A stretch of DNA of 64,000 bases from Rhodospirillales bacterium (GTDB lineage Bacteria > Pseudomonadota > Alphaproteobacteria > Micavibrionales > Micavibrionaceae). Under the pieces are notes generated by a model. The model ran no database searches. It saw only the letters and a program-made list of their open reading frames with translations, and had not been told where the DNA came from. Shown in pieces: positions 50,597-59,014 of this stretch. The position numbers were made by a program, and so were the translations under genes. The stretch's first letter is position 1. Every line of letters begins with the position of its first letter. The stretch spans positions 682,001-746,000 of the forward strand of contig CP060239.1 in assembly GCA_023898785.1 (NCBI GenBank). The letters are read 5' to 3'.

Positions 50597-51549
50597 ATTT
50601 TTAGCGCTGTGTGCAGCCATGTTTGCGTTACTTCCAAAATTTCGCTGCGGATTTTCTTATCCACAATTTTATCCACAACCTCATCCACAAAGGCTTGAAT
50701 GATTAAAAACCGCCCCTGAGCTTCGTTTAAGCCCCGTTGACGCAGATAAAAGAGCGGTTCTTCATCGAGTTGTCCTGTGGTGGCACCATGTGAACATTTT
50801 ACATCGTCGGCATAAATTTCAAGCTCCGGTTTGGTATCCATTTCAGCCTCGGGTGAGAGCAGAAGCGCGTTGGAGAGCTGGTAACCATCGGTTTTCTGAG
50901 CGATTTGGTGTACGTGTACCTTGCCCTGAAACACGCCATGGGCTTTATCATCGAGCAAAGAGCGGTAAAACTGGTTGGAGCGTCCATTGGGGGCTTGATG
51001 CTCGATCAGAATGGTGGTGTCGCCGTGCTGCTCACCGTTCAGCAGGTTTACGCCGTTGAAGGACACTTCGGCATTCTCTCCTTCAATAATGGCGTGGATT
51101 TCATGACGAGAGAGTTTGGCACCGCTATTCAGGGCAAAGCCGTTATAGACCGCGTCACGGGCGGCTTTGAGGCTGACCATATTGGTATTGACCGCCTTGG
51201 GAGCGTCGTTTTGGATGCGAATGTGATGAAGAATAGCGCCCTGCCCTAGCTCAATTTCTGTGACCATGTTTTTCCAATAGGCGCCTTCGCCATTGTGCCG
51301 TTCAATCATGGTCGCCTGCGCACCGTCTTCGAGCACAATCTTCAAGCGTGGTTGTGTGTGCTGGTTTTCGAAAGCTGTGAACAGAATGTCCTCAGGCTGT
51401 TCACAGATCTGTCCACGGTTTTTGTGGATAACTATGTTCTGCGGTTTATCGGCCAGCACGAGATTAGCCGGAAGCGTACGGCCCAGATTGGTGTACTTCC
51501 ACGTTTCGTCTTTAGGAGTTGGCAGATTTTTTAATTCTAAAAAATTCAT
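50593..51549 (-). CDS. sufD: Fe-S assembly scaffold subunit SufD
   Basis: 318 aa, shorter than E. coli SufD (423), with the core C-terminal half: ILIEHQAPNGRSNQFYRSLLDDKAHGVFQGKVHV and ELEIYADDVKCSHGATTGQLDEEPLFYLRQRGLNEAQGRFLIIQAF, including the conserved Cys/His region. The N-terminus is reduced. Within its 3' coding part are two perfect DnaA-box 9-mers and one near match, a by-product of the VDEVVDKIVDKK repeat. Confidence 0.92.
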   Translation of the reverse strand: MNFLELKNLPTPKDETWKYTNLGRTLPANLVLADKPQNIVIHKNRGQICEQPEDILFTAFENQHTQPRLKIVLEDGAQATMIERHNGEGAYWKNMVTEIELGQGAILHHIRIQNDAPKAVNTNMVSLKAARDAVYNGFALNSGAKLSRHEIHAIIEGENAEVSFNGVNLLNGEQHGDTTILIEHQAPNGRSNQFYRSLLDDKAHGVFQGKVHVHQIAQKTDGYQLSNALLLSPEAEMDTKPELEIYADDVKCSHGATTGQLDEEPLFYLRQRGLNEAQGRFLIIQAFVDEVVDKIVDKKIRSEILEVTQTWLHTALKI

Positions 51550-51557
51550 CGTTTCTT

Positions 51558-51830
51558 CTATTCAATGAAAAATGACAACGTCACGATTATAGGGAGAACA
51601 TTTGCTGGTACTAATAAAAAGGGCAACATTTTCCTGGAGGGGTCACTCCACATTTTTTTCAAACAGAATAAATCTGCGGCTGCTAATAATAAACATATGA
51701 GCCAGATAAAGAATACGGCTCCTATATCCACTTCCACTGTCGCCATCAATGCTAAAAACATTACGATCGCAATGATGATTACATTGAGAAAAACCAGCAG
51801 GCTTACGCAAATTTTAAAAGCCTTTAACAT
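51558..51830 (-). CDS. Small membrane protein inside the suf operon
   Basis: 90 aa from ATG 51830, sharing one base with the sufC stop. Three hydrophobic helices: residues about 8-32, 36-54 and 68-86. Between the helices a short positively charged loop (KKMWSDPSRKM). No family recognised. Tight overlap with sufC and 8-base spacing to sufD mean it is co-expressed with the Suf genes. Confidence 0.7.
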   Translation of the reverse strand: MLKAFKICVSLLVFLNVIIIAIVMFLALMATVEVDIGAVFFIWLICLLLAAADLFCLKKMWSDPSRKMLPFLLVPANVLPIIVTLSFFIE

Positions 51831-52591
51831 CACGCTGCCTCATCAAGGAATTCAGCGTAGCCCTTGTCTTCAAGCTCTTTGGCCAATTCTGGTCCGCCGG
51901 TTTTAACGATCTTGCCTTTGGCCAACACATGTACGACGTCGGGCTGGATATAATCCAGCAGGCGTTGGTAGTGGGTGATAACCAGAAAACCGCGGTCTGG
52001 GCTGCGCATGGCATTCACACCATCGGCGACAACCTTGAGCGCATCAATATCGAGGCCGCTGTCGGTTTCATCGAGAACGCAAAATTTTGGCTCTAGCATC
52101 GCCATTTGCAGGACTTCGTTGCGCTTTTTCTCACCGCCGGAAAAGCCTACATTGACAGCGCGTTTCATCATATCATCAGAAATGCCGAGCCTGGCGCAGG
52201 TCGATTTGATGCGTTTCAGCATGGCGAGTGCGTCCAATTCATCCTCGCCGCGTTGTTTACGGATGGAATTGATTGCAGTTTTGAGAAAGGAGCTCATATT
52301 TACGCCGGGAATTTCAACCGGATATTGGAAAGCAAGGAACAGACCGGCGGCGGCGCGTTCTTCCGGCTTCAGATCCAGAAGGTCCGTTCCGCCCAACTCG
52401 ACCGTACCACCTGTAACGTCATAATCCTCGCGCCCGGCCAGTACGTATGAGAGCGTGGACTTGCCAGAGCCGTTGGGGCCCATAATCGCGTGAACCTGCC
52501 CGGCCTGGACATCGAGCGAAATCCCTTTCAGGATATCGACTGTGCCATCGTCGGTTTCGATAGATGCATGAAGATCTTTGATATGCAGCAT
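51830..52591 (-). CDS. sufC: Fe-S assembly ATPase SufC
   Basis: 253 aa ABC ATPase without membrane domain: Walker A GPNGSGKSTLSYVL, signature FSGGEKKRNEVLQMA, Walker B FCVLDETDSGLD, and VITHYQRLL at the H-loop. It powers the SufBCD scaffold. Upstream gene is a small membrane protein, 15 bases away. Confidence 0.97.
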   Translation of the reverse strand: MLHIKDLHASIETDDGTVDILKGISLDVQAGQVHAIMGPNGSGKSTLSYVLAGREDYDVTGGTVELGGTDLLDLKPEERAAAGLFLAFQYPVEIPGVNMSSFLKTAINSIRKQRGEDELDALAMLKRIKSTCARLGISDDMMKRAVNVGFSGGEKKRNEVLQMAMLEPKFCVLDETDSGLDIDALKVVADGVNAMRSPDRGFLVITHYQRLLDYIQPDVVHVLAKGKIVKTGGPELAKELEDKGYAEFLDEAA

Positions 52592-52606
52592 TACTTTTCC
52601 TTAAGG

Positions 52607-52996
52607 TTATAACAATAGCAGCGCCAGCCCGAGCACGACGCCGGAGATGCCGTCAAGCCATATCCATTTGCGGACGAATTCTTTTTGCACAAAGGCCTGA
52701 ATTAAACTGGGACGCATTAACAAAACAAGAGATTTGAGGAACGCCAGATAGCCGATAACCATTAATATGGTTGAAGCCAGTGTTTCCCAATTATTGTAAA
52801 AGGCGATAATCGAGAGCGAAATCGGCAAGATCAAAATGCCAGCAACAAGGCTTAAGGCGTCATTGTCGATGAAAAGTGCTGTAAATTCCTCCCAGGGCTT
52901 ACGCGCAAAGAAACATGAGAACCCTAAAACCAGGTAGAACCCACCGAAAAACAGCAGGAACGGGTCACCGGTGTTAATATAATCTGCAATCATCAT
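52607..52996 (-). CDS. Second small membrane protein inside the suf operon
   Basis: 129 aa with about four hydrophobic helices (residues about 12-32, 45-66, 74-92 and 112-129) and an ASP/GLU-rich loop (FARKPWEEFTALFIDNDALS). No family recognised with certainty. Sits between sufB and sufC, 43 bases after sufB and 15 before sufC, and uses two ATGs in tandem at its start. Confidence 0.75.
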   Translation of the reverse strand: MMIADYINTGDPFLLFFGGFYLVLGFSCFFARKPWEEFTALFIDNDALSLVAGILILPISLSIIAFYNNWETLASTILMVIGYLAFLKSLVLLMRPSLIQAFVQKEFVRKWIWLDGISGVVLGLALLLL

Positions 52997-53039
52997 TTTT
53001 ATGCTCCTTATTCAAAAATATGTGCCTTTCAGTGTACAC

Positions 53040-54515
53040 TTATCCAACGCTTCCTTCCAGAGAGATGCCAACGAGTTTTTGCGCCTCGACAGCGAATTCC
53101 ATGGGCAAGTGCTGCATAACTTCGCGGGCAAAGCCGTTGACGATGAGAGCCAGCGCTTCTTCTTCACTTATTCCGCGCTGCATACAATAAAAGAGCTGAT
53201 CTTCGGAGATTTTTGAGGTTGTGGCCTCATGCTCTAAATTCGCAGATTTATTGCGGCTTTCGATATAGGGGACCGTATGCGCGCCGCATTGATCGCCAAT
53301 CAGAAGGCTGTCGCATTGGGTAAAGTTACGCGCACCTTCGGCTTTGGACAAAATCTTAACAAGCCCCCTGTACGTGCTGTTGGAATGGCCGGCGCTGATC
53401 CCTTTTGAGACGATGCGACTTTTCGTGTTTTTACCGATATGGATCATTTTAGTGCCGGTGTCGGCTTGCTGGCGGCCATTGGTGATGGCCACGGAATAAA
53501 ATTCGCCTTGGGAATTATCGCCTTTGAGAATACAGGATGGATATTTCCAGGTAATCGCTGATCCGGTTTCAACCTGTGTCCAGCTTACCTTCGAATTGCG
53601 CCCTTCACATAAAGCGCGTTTGGTTACGAAATTGTAGACGCCACCCTGCCCTGTTTTAAAATCACCGGGATACCAGTTTTGTACGGTGGAGTATTTGATT
53701 TCGGCATCATCGTGAGCAACCAGCTCGACCACAGCGGCGTGGAGTTGATTCTCGTCACGCATGGGCGCGGTGCACCCTTCCAAATAGGATACGTACGATC
53801 CTTTATCCGCGATAATCAGCGTACGTTCAAACTGGCCCGTATTGAGTTCGTTAATGCGGAAATAGGTGGACAGTTCCATCGGGCAGCGTACGCCCGGTGG
53901 AATATAGACGAAGGAGCCGTCGGTAAAGACTGCACTGTTGAGGCAGGCATGTTTATTGTCACCGGGCGGAACAACCGAGCCGATATATTTTTTTACGAGT
54001 TCAGGGTGTTCCTTGATGGCTTCAGAAATAGAGCAAAAAATGACCCCTGATTCTTTGAGCTTTTCCTTAAAAGTTGTCGCGACGGATACAGAGTCGAACA
54101 CCACATCAACGGCGACGGGCGTACGATCCTGCACTCCGGCAAGGATTTCCTGCTCCCGCAGGGGAATGCCAAGTTTTTCGTAAGTTTCAAGCAGTTTGGG
54201 ATCAACGTCATCCAGGCTTTTTGGCCCATCACCTGTGCTTTTGGGCGCGGCGTAGTAATAAGCGTCTTGATAGTCGATGGGTGAAAATTCAACCTTGGCC
54301 CACTCCGGCTCAGGCATTTCCAACCACCGGCAATAGGCTTTGAGACGCCACTCCAACATCCATTCAGGCTCGCCCTTTTTTGTTGAAATAAAACGTACAA
54401 TGTCTTCAGACAGGCCTTTGGGCGCTTTATCCGTTTCAATATCGGTAACAAAACCGGCCTCGTAGCGCCCGGCCATATCCGCGACGGTGGCGATTGTTTT
54501 TTCAGAGATGCTCAT
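53040..54515 (-). CDS. sufB: Fe-S assembly scaffold subunit SufB
   Basis: 491 aa from ATG 54515, which overlaps the iscR stop (ATGA); an upstream GTG at 54521 is also in frame. SufB core: KKGEPEWMLEWRLKAYCRWL, GSVVPPGDNKHACLNSAVFTDGSFVYIPPGV, YLEGCTAPMRDENQLHAAVVE and KYPSCILKGDNSQGEFYSVAITNG, QADTGTKMIHIGKNTKSRIVSKGISAG. It is the main scaffold for Fe-S assembly. Confidence 0.97.
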   Translation of the reverse strand: MSISEKTIATVADMAGRYEAGFVTDIETDKAPKGLSEDIVRFISTKKGEPEWMLEWRLKAYCRWLEMPEPEWAKVEFSPIDYQDAYYYAAPKSTGDGPKSLDDVDPKLLETYEKLGIPLREQEILAGVQDRTPVAVDVVFDSVSVATTFKEKLKESGVIFCSISEAIKEHPELVKKYIGSVVPPGDNKHACLNSAVFTDGSFVYIPPGVRCPMELSTYFRINELNTGQFERTLIIADKGSYVSYLEGCTAPMRDENQLHAAVVELVAHDDAEIKYSTVQNWYPGDFKTGQGGVYNFVTKRALCEGRNSKVSWTQVETGSAITWKYPSCILKGDNSQGEFYSVAITNGRQQADTGTKMIHIGKNTKSRIVSKGISAGHSNSTYRGLVKILSKAEGARNFTQCDSLLIGDQCGAHTVPYIESRNKSANLEHEATTSKISEDQLFYCMQRGISEEEALALIVNGFAREVMQHLPMEFAVEAQKLVGISLEGSVG

Positions 54516-54955
54516 GGGCACTTATACCTTTTTTCCATTTGAGAACACCCTTTTGGCCGGGCCATCATATCGGCCAATGTTACAGATTCAAGTGCTTTAC
54601 GCAGCGTACTATGTACATCGTCCCAGCGGCCTTTGACGCTACAATGCTTCTGATAGTTACAAATATCAGTGCTGCCCTCGACGCAGGCGGTGAGTGAAAC
54701 AGGCCCTTCAATGGCCGCAACGATTTGTGCGACGTCAATTTGCGCAGGCGGCTTTTTGAGTTGATAGCCGCCATTAACACCGCGAATTGATTGCACCAAT
54801 CCCGCTTTGGCCAGAAGTTTAAGCACTTTTGCGACTGTAGGTTCGGGCAAACGGGTTTGCCCTGCCACCACCACAGCGCTGACTGGCGTTTTTTGCTGTG
54901 CGAGTTCTGCAAGAGTGACTACAGCATAATCTGCAAGACGCGATATTTTAATCAT
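54512..54955 (-). CDS. iscR: IscR-like Rrf2 regulator of the suf operon
   Basis: 147 aa. Winged HTH at residues 1-70: ISRLADYAVVTLAELAQQKTPVSAVVVAGQTRLPEPTVAKVLKLLAKAGLVQSIRG. The Fe-S ligand region is CVEGSTDICNYQKHC with three cysteines, as in Rrf2/IscR proteins that bind a cluster. First gene of the operon, coupled to sufB by ATGA, consistent with autorepression. Confidence 0.94.
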   Translation of the reverse strand: MIKISRLADYAVVTLAELAQQKTPVSAVVVAGQTRLPEPTVAKVLKLLAKAGLVQSIRGVNGGYQLKKPPAQIDVAQIVAAIEGPVSLTACVEGSTDICNYQKHCSVKGRWDDVHSTLRKALESVTLADMMARPKGCSQMEKRYKCP

Positions 54956-55072
54956 TACCCTTAATCCGGACTAGAAATGTACGATTTAAATGTCATGGCT
55001 GGCTGCGGATTTCAAGGGAAAAACTGTGAAAAATTTGGATAAATTTACAAAAATAACTCTTTGAATGAACCT

Positions 55073-55138
55073 CCACGGGCCAAGGCCCGTGGTATCACTC
55101 TAATTCAAGCTGCGCTTGTCCGGACTCGTTGGTCCGGA
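55073..55138. repeat. Cluster of three tandem palindromes
   Basis: CCACGGGCC AA GGCCCGTGG (55073-55092, perfect 9-bp arms), CAAGC TGC GCTTG (55106-55118) and TCCGGAC TCGTTG GTCCGGA (55119-55138, perfect 7-bp arms). No T-run follows, so these are not simple terminators. The GC-rich first hairpin resembles the ends of REP-type or IS200/IS605-type elements; no transposase is nearby. Confidence 0.65.
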
Positions 55139-55160
55139 GGGTACAGATATTCATTATCAT

Positions 55161-55376
55161 GTGGCTCATGGCATTGTACTGACGTACAATAAAAAACTAC
55201 TTCGTGAGTTTGAGAAAAATAACTGGGGGCCTGGAATTTCCAGGAAGGGTGTAAAAACCTGGACCGACGATTATTCAAATATTGTCAGCGTGATCGGTAA
55301 CAAAACTGTAGCTATACGCCTTAAGCTCAGTAATCCTGAGCTTTATGAGGACAAAGCCGCTATTTCGTCGCCTTAA
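55161..55376 (+). CDS. Doubtful small gene, 71 aa
   Basis: A frame open from the TTG at 55116 within the hairpin cluster; GTG 55161 is the best later start but lacks a good ribosome site. The product is 71 aa, with segment LREFEKNNWGPGISRKGVKTWTDDYSNIVSVIGNKTVAIRLKLSNPE, which looks like real protein, but no family is recognised. Its 3' end overlaps the convergent prfC stop by 17 bases. Possibly a gene remnant linked to the hairpins. Confidence 0.3.
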   Translation: MAHGIVLTYNKKLLREFEKNNWGPGISRKGVKTWTDDYSNIVSVIGNKTVAIRLKLSNPELYEDKAAISSP

Positions 55377-56931
55377 ACTCGATGTCGGGGTTTTTCTCCT
55401 GCGCATCGCCAAGGTGCCAGGTGTTGCGGGCGAGAAAAACTGGATCACCATCATGGTCATTGGCAATCGCGCTTTGATTGGAATCAACGAATTTTTTTAG
55501 TTTTTGCGGATCTGCAGATGAAAGCCAACGGGCGGTGTAAAGCTCTGTTTGTTCAAATTTTACAGGAATTTCATATTCTGTGCGGATACGGTCGCGCAGC
55601 ACTTCAAATTGCAGGGCGCCGACCACACCAACGACCCAATCTGACCCTATTGCAGGCTTGAACACCCTTGCTGCGCCTTCTTCGGCCAGTTGCTCCAAGG
55701 CTTTACCAAGATGTTTGGCTTTGAGCGGGTCTTCCGGGCGGGCTTTTTGCATCAGTTCAGGTGCGAAACTCGGAATGTCTGTAAAAACCAGATCTTCGCC
55801 TTCGGTTAGCGCATCACCAATGCGCAAGCCGCCATAGTTGGGCAGACCTATAATATCGCCGGGAAAGGCTTCTTCGGCCATTTCACGGTCCTGAGCGAAG
55901 AAAAGCTGGGGCGAATGGATGACTTGCGTTTTGCCGGAACGCACATGTTTGAGCTTCATACCACGTTTAAACTTGCCAGAGCATATGCGAGCAAAGGCCA
56001 TGCGGTCGCGGTGTTTGGGGTCCATATTGGCTTGAATTTTAAAAACAAAAGCGGAGACTTTTTTCTCATGCGGAAAGACTATGCGATCGCGGGTTTTTTG
56101 CTCATGCGGGCATGGAGCAAAAACGCCGATACCGTTCAGAAGTTCGCGGACCCCGAAGTTATTGACGGCAGAGCCGAAGAAGACGGGCGTCATTGTGCCA
56201 TCGAGATAGGCTTGTTTATCAAATTCAGGACACAGACCGCGAACCATTTCAATGTCTTCGCGCAATTTGGCGACTTCATTTTGCGTGAGCAATTCATCGA
56301 GCTTTGGATCATCAAGGCCAGAGCATTTAATGCCTTCTTTCAGGCTTTCACCTTTGGAGCGATCAAACAAAATGAGCTGATCATTCAGCAAATCATAGCA
56401 GCCTTTGAAATCGCGACCCATGCCGATGGGCCAGCTGGCGGGCGTAACATCGAGGGCAAGGCTTTGTTCGATTTCATCGAGCAAGTCGAACGGGTCCTGG
56501 CCATCGCGGTCCATCTTATTGATGAAGGTGATAATCGGCATATCGCGCAGGCGGCAGACTTCGAACAATTTGCGGGTCTGGGTTTCGATACCCTTGGCGC
56601 AATCGAGTACCATGATGGCACTGTCCACGGCAGTAAGGACGCGGTAAGTGTCTTCAGAGAAATCCTCGTGGCCGGGCGTATCGAGCAGATTATAGGTAAT
56701 GTCATTATTCACGAAAGTCATGACGGATGAGGCGACAGAAATTCCGCGCTCTTGCTCGACCTTCATCCAGTCGGAGCGCGCGCGGCGCCGATCGCCCTTG
56801 GCTTTAACCGCTCCGGCCAATTCAATCGCACCGCCAAAGAGCAACAACTTTTCGGTTAGCGTTGTCTTCCCAGCATCAGGGTGAGAAATAATGGCAAAAG
56901 TGCGCCGGTTTCTAATGATGTTTTCGAGCAT
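55360..56931 (-). CDS. prfC: Peptide chain release factor 3
   Basis: 523 aa translational GTPase: ISHPDAGKTTLTEKLLLFGGAIE (G1), ERGISVASSVMTF, DTPGHEDFSEDTYR (G3), TFINKMDRDGQDP (G4), then domain II (FKIQANMDPKHRDRMAFARICSGKF) and the RF3 C-terminus. It recycles RF1/RF2 after peptide release. Likely last in a group reading towards lower coordinates after an unknown gene. Confidence 0.96.
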   Translation of the reverse strand: MLENIIRNRRTFAIISHPDAGKTTLTEKLLLFGGAIELAGAVKAKGDRRRARSDWMKVEQERGISVASSVMTFVNNDITYNLLDTPGHEDFSEDTYRVLTAVDSAIMVLDCAKGIETQTRKLFEVCRLRDMPIITFINKMDRDGQDPFDLLDEIEQSLALDVTPASWPIGMGRDFKGCYDLLNDQLILFDRSKGESLKEGIKCSGLDDPKLDELLTQNEVAKLREDIEMVRGLCPEFDKQAYLDGTMTPVFFGSAVNNFGVRELLNGIGVFAPCPHEQKTRDRIVFPHEKKVSAFVFKIQANMDPKHRDRMAFARICSGKFKRGMKLKHVRSGKTQVIHSPQLFFAQDREMAEEAFPGDIIGLPNYGGLRIGDALTEGEDLVFTDIPSFAPELMQKARPEDPLKAKHLGKALEQLAEEGAARVFKPAIGSDWVVGVVGALQFEVLRDRIRTEYEIPVKFEQTELYTARWLSSADPQKLKKFVDSNQSAIANDHDGDPVFLARNTWHLGDAQEKNPDIEFKATK

Positions 56932-56939
56932 AAAGAGGC

Positions 56940-57944
56940 TTATAGGCGCTCAATGATAATCTGGTCAACCGGAATATAAGCGCCGGGCAAATCTTCGAGT
57001 GTTAATTTTTCACCTTCAGGGATGCTAAAAACTAACTTATTGCCTTCGACTTGCGGCTTGATATTCGCATTCAAAATGCCGGGGTTATAATTTTTTGTCA
57101 AAATCATCGTCATTTTAGTCGCGTCAGTAAAATAGAATGAGCGATGCACATTCTCGCCATGTTTTTGGCCAATGTAATCAATATAAGCCGTTAATTGAAC
57201 CTCTTCGGAGGCTTCTGCAACGTCTTGTGATTCACCATCGACAGCGCCTAAAACCAATGGTTCGTCAAAGACGGGAGCTGCCAAATTTACGTGAAGCGGC
57301 ATACCAGGCGCTGCCATGATCGTATGAGCAAAATCTTTGTAAAAAGATGTATCAGAGTCTTCATCGAGTTTAACAAAGACCTGCCGATAATCTGCACCAT
57401 CGACCATAAGGTAGCGTGCAGCATAAGGGCCAACCATTATCTTGTCCTGGTACATCGCAATTACGCCGCTGGCCGGATCAAGATATTTATATCCGCCTGC
57501 ATCCACCTTTACGCCAACTGCGAGCTTCGTTGCTTTGGGGGAAATAATCGTCCAAATTCCAGATTCCAGTCCTTGTTGTTTTAGGAGATAAACTAGAAAA
57601 TGCGCGGCACTTTCCTCCGAGCCGGCTTGCAAGCCAAAGACATCTTTCATCTCTTCAGATAATTGCAAAGAAGCAGGCAGTTCTTTCCAATTCAAAACCT
57701 GTTTCATAAGAGCAACAGGACTTTTGGAATCTTTCTTTTCCGCAGTTTTATATTGCTCATATGCAAAGCGCGCCGTATTCATAAGTTTGGTTTGCAAATC
57801 TTCTTGTTGTGCATTTTCCTCAATAATTGCAGCGACTTTTTCGGAAGCCTGTTTTTCCAGCGCTTGCTTTGCTCCGAAGAGGCCAAGCACGCCCGCGACG
57901 CCTACAATCACAACAATAATTATTAGCAGCTTAATACTTTTCAT
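56940..57944 (-). CDS. Membrane-anchored protein of unknown function
   Basis: 334 aa. A single N-terminal hydrophobic helix (residues 4-24) acts as anchor or uncleaved signal, followed by a helical section (QALEKQASEKVAAIIEENAQQEDLQTKLMNTA) and a beta-rich periplasmic domain. No family recognised. The ATG overlaps the stop of DUF1491 by four bases (ATGA), and prfC follows after eight, so it belongs to the fur-proximal operon. Confidence 0.6.
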   Translation of the reverse strand: MKSIKLLIIIVVIVGVAGVLGLFGAKQALEKQASEKVAAIIEENAQQEDLQTKLMNTARFAYEQYKTAEKKDSKSPVALMKQVLNWKELPASLQLSEEMKDVFGLQAGSEESAAHFLVYLLKQQGLESGIWTIISPKATKLAVGVKVDAGGYKYLDPASGVIAMYQDKIMVGPYAARYLMVDGADYRQVFVKLDEDSDTSFYKDFAHTIMAAPGMPLHVNLAAPVFDEPLVLGAVDGESQDVAEASEEVQLTAYIDYIGQKHGENVHRSFYFTDATKMTMILTKNYNPGILNANIKPQVEGNKLVFSIPEGEKLTLEDLPGAYIPVDQIIIERL

Positions 57945-58288
57945 GATTCAATCCTGCTCGCTTCTTCAAAGGGGTTGGCCAATGTTTCGTCTTCTATTTC
58001 AAGAACCCATAAGTCCGGGTCCCGTGAGATTGCCCGTTTAATGTACGCGTCTGCGTCGCGTTCCTCAACTGTTTCTTCCTCAAGGGCGGCTCTCCACACC
58101 AAACAATCATGTGTAAAATCACGCTGTTGTACCAAAAGTCTGGCACGGCCGTTTATATTCGTAATTTTGACAAGAATCAGGCCAGAGGCGGCGTTTCCTT
58201 TTTGGATGAAGTAATAGGACACAGCTTTGGCTGTTAAATTGGCCAGATGCCCCTCGACAAAAAGTGCTGTTGGAATTTGGGCAGACAT
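57941..58288 (-). CDS. DUF1491 family protein
   Basis: 115 aa from ATG 58288, which overlaps the upstream gene's stop (TAATG). Family pattern: PTALFVEGHLANLTAKAVSYYFIQKGNAASGLILVKITN near the start and IKRAISRDPDLWVLEIEDE towards the end (the xxDPDLWVVEiE block typical of alphaproteobacterial DUF1491). Soluble, no known function. Confidence 0.85.
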   Translation of the reverse strand: MSAQIPTALFVEGHLANLTAKAVSYYFIQKGNAASGLILVKITNINGRARLLVQQRDFTHDCLVWRAALEEETVEERDADAYIKRAISRDPDLWVLEIEDETLANPFEEASRIES

Positions 58289-58506
58289 TAATGAATGTGC
58301 TCGGCAATAATCCAACGCTCAACCGTTAAGTATGCATCTGATTTTGCATCTTCAGGATGATGATAACAATAAACGCGCAAGGCGGCTTCTCTTGCCACGT
58401 GCGGAGGTTCGCTTTGCATGGCTTTATATGTACGCATAACCGCGCTATAGCATTTACAATCTGAGGGCGTTTTTACGCCTTTTTGGACAGGGATATTGCA
58501 AGGCAT
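58288..58506 (-). CDS. Small protein of unknown function, 72 aa
   Basis: 72 aa from ATG 58506 (MPCNIPVQ); the longer frame from 58569 overlaps fur and is unlikely. It has cysteines in MPCNIP, DCKCYS and VYCYHHP and a conserved-looking RTYKAMQSEPPHVAREAALRVYCYHHPEDAKSDAYLTVERWI, which is helical and commonly seen as a short alphaproteobacterial hypothetical. It lies 4 bases after the fur stop and is coupled to DUF1491 by TAATG. Confidence 0.7.
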   Translation of the reverse strand: MPCNIPVQKGVKTPSDCKCYSAVMRTYKAMQSEPPHVAREAALRVYCYHHPEDAKSDAYLTVERWIIAEHIH

Positions 58507-58510
58507 ATTG

Positions 58511-58921
58511 TTATTTCTTTTTCTTTGTTTTCTTACCGTAAAGCTCGAGGCGGTGATCGACGAGGTCATACCCTAAGTCTTTGGCGATTTTTATTTTTAA
58601 TTTTTCAAGTTCTTCATTTTGAAATTCAATGACTTTACCGGTTTCAAGATCAACCAAATGATGGTGATGGTCTGCATTTACCTCATAACGGGAATAGCCT
58701 TCCTGAAACTCATGCCGAACGACAAGATCCAGTTCATCCAATAAGCTTAATGTGCGATACACTGTTGCAATGCTGATTGAAGAATCAAGCCCCTTGGCAC
58801 GATCATATACATCTTCAACGGACGGGTGATCATCAGCCTCTCCTAAAACTTTTAGAATCACGCGGCGCTGGCCTGTCATTTTTAAGCCCGCAGACGCACA
58901 TCGTTCTTCCAAATCCGGCAT
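58511..58921 (-). CDS. fur: Ferric uptake regulator family protein
   Basis: 136 aa. Winged helix at residues about 12-80 (LKMTGQRRVILKVLGEADDHPSVEDVYDRAKGLDSSISIATVYRTLSLL), then NADHHHHLVDLETGKVIEFQNEELEKL with the His cluster for metal binding. As in other alphaproteobacterial Fur proteins the C-terminal structural-Zn cysteines (HLIC..CG) are absent. Basic C-terminal tail (GKKTKKKK). Irr is a possible alternative, but the dimer domain fits Fur better. Confidence 0.9.
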   Translation of the reverse strand: MPDLEERCASAGLKMTGQRRVILKVLGEADDHPSVEDVYDRAKGLDSSISIATVYRTLSLLDELDLVVRHEFQEGYSRYEVNADHHHHLVDLETGKVIEFQNEELEKLKIKIAKDLGYDLVDHRLELYGKKTKKKK

Positions 58922-59014
58922 TTCAACCTCTTTGCTTCTTATCGTAAAAATCAGTTAAGACCATACGATGGGAATAACGTGATGACAAGATTTGGTTTGA
59001 TACCGCTGTGTTTT

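Noticed and set aside
50657..50689. Three DnaA-box-like 9-mers in a row as a replication origin
   Set aside because: They arise from the codons of VDEVVDKIVDKK in SufD; no AT-rich unwinding region or origin genes are nearby.
55915..56730. 271-aa plus-strand frame inside prfC
   Set aside because: Shadow of a clear translational GTPase on the other strand; no ribosome site.
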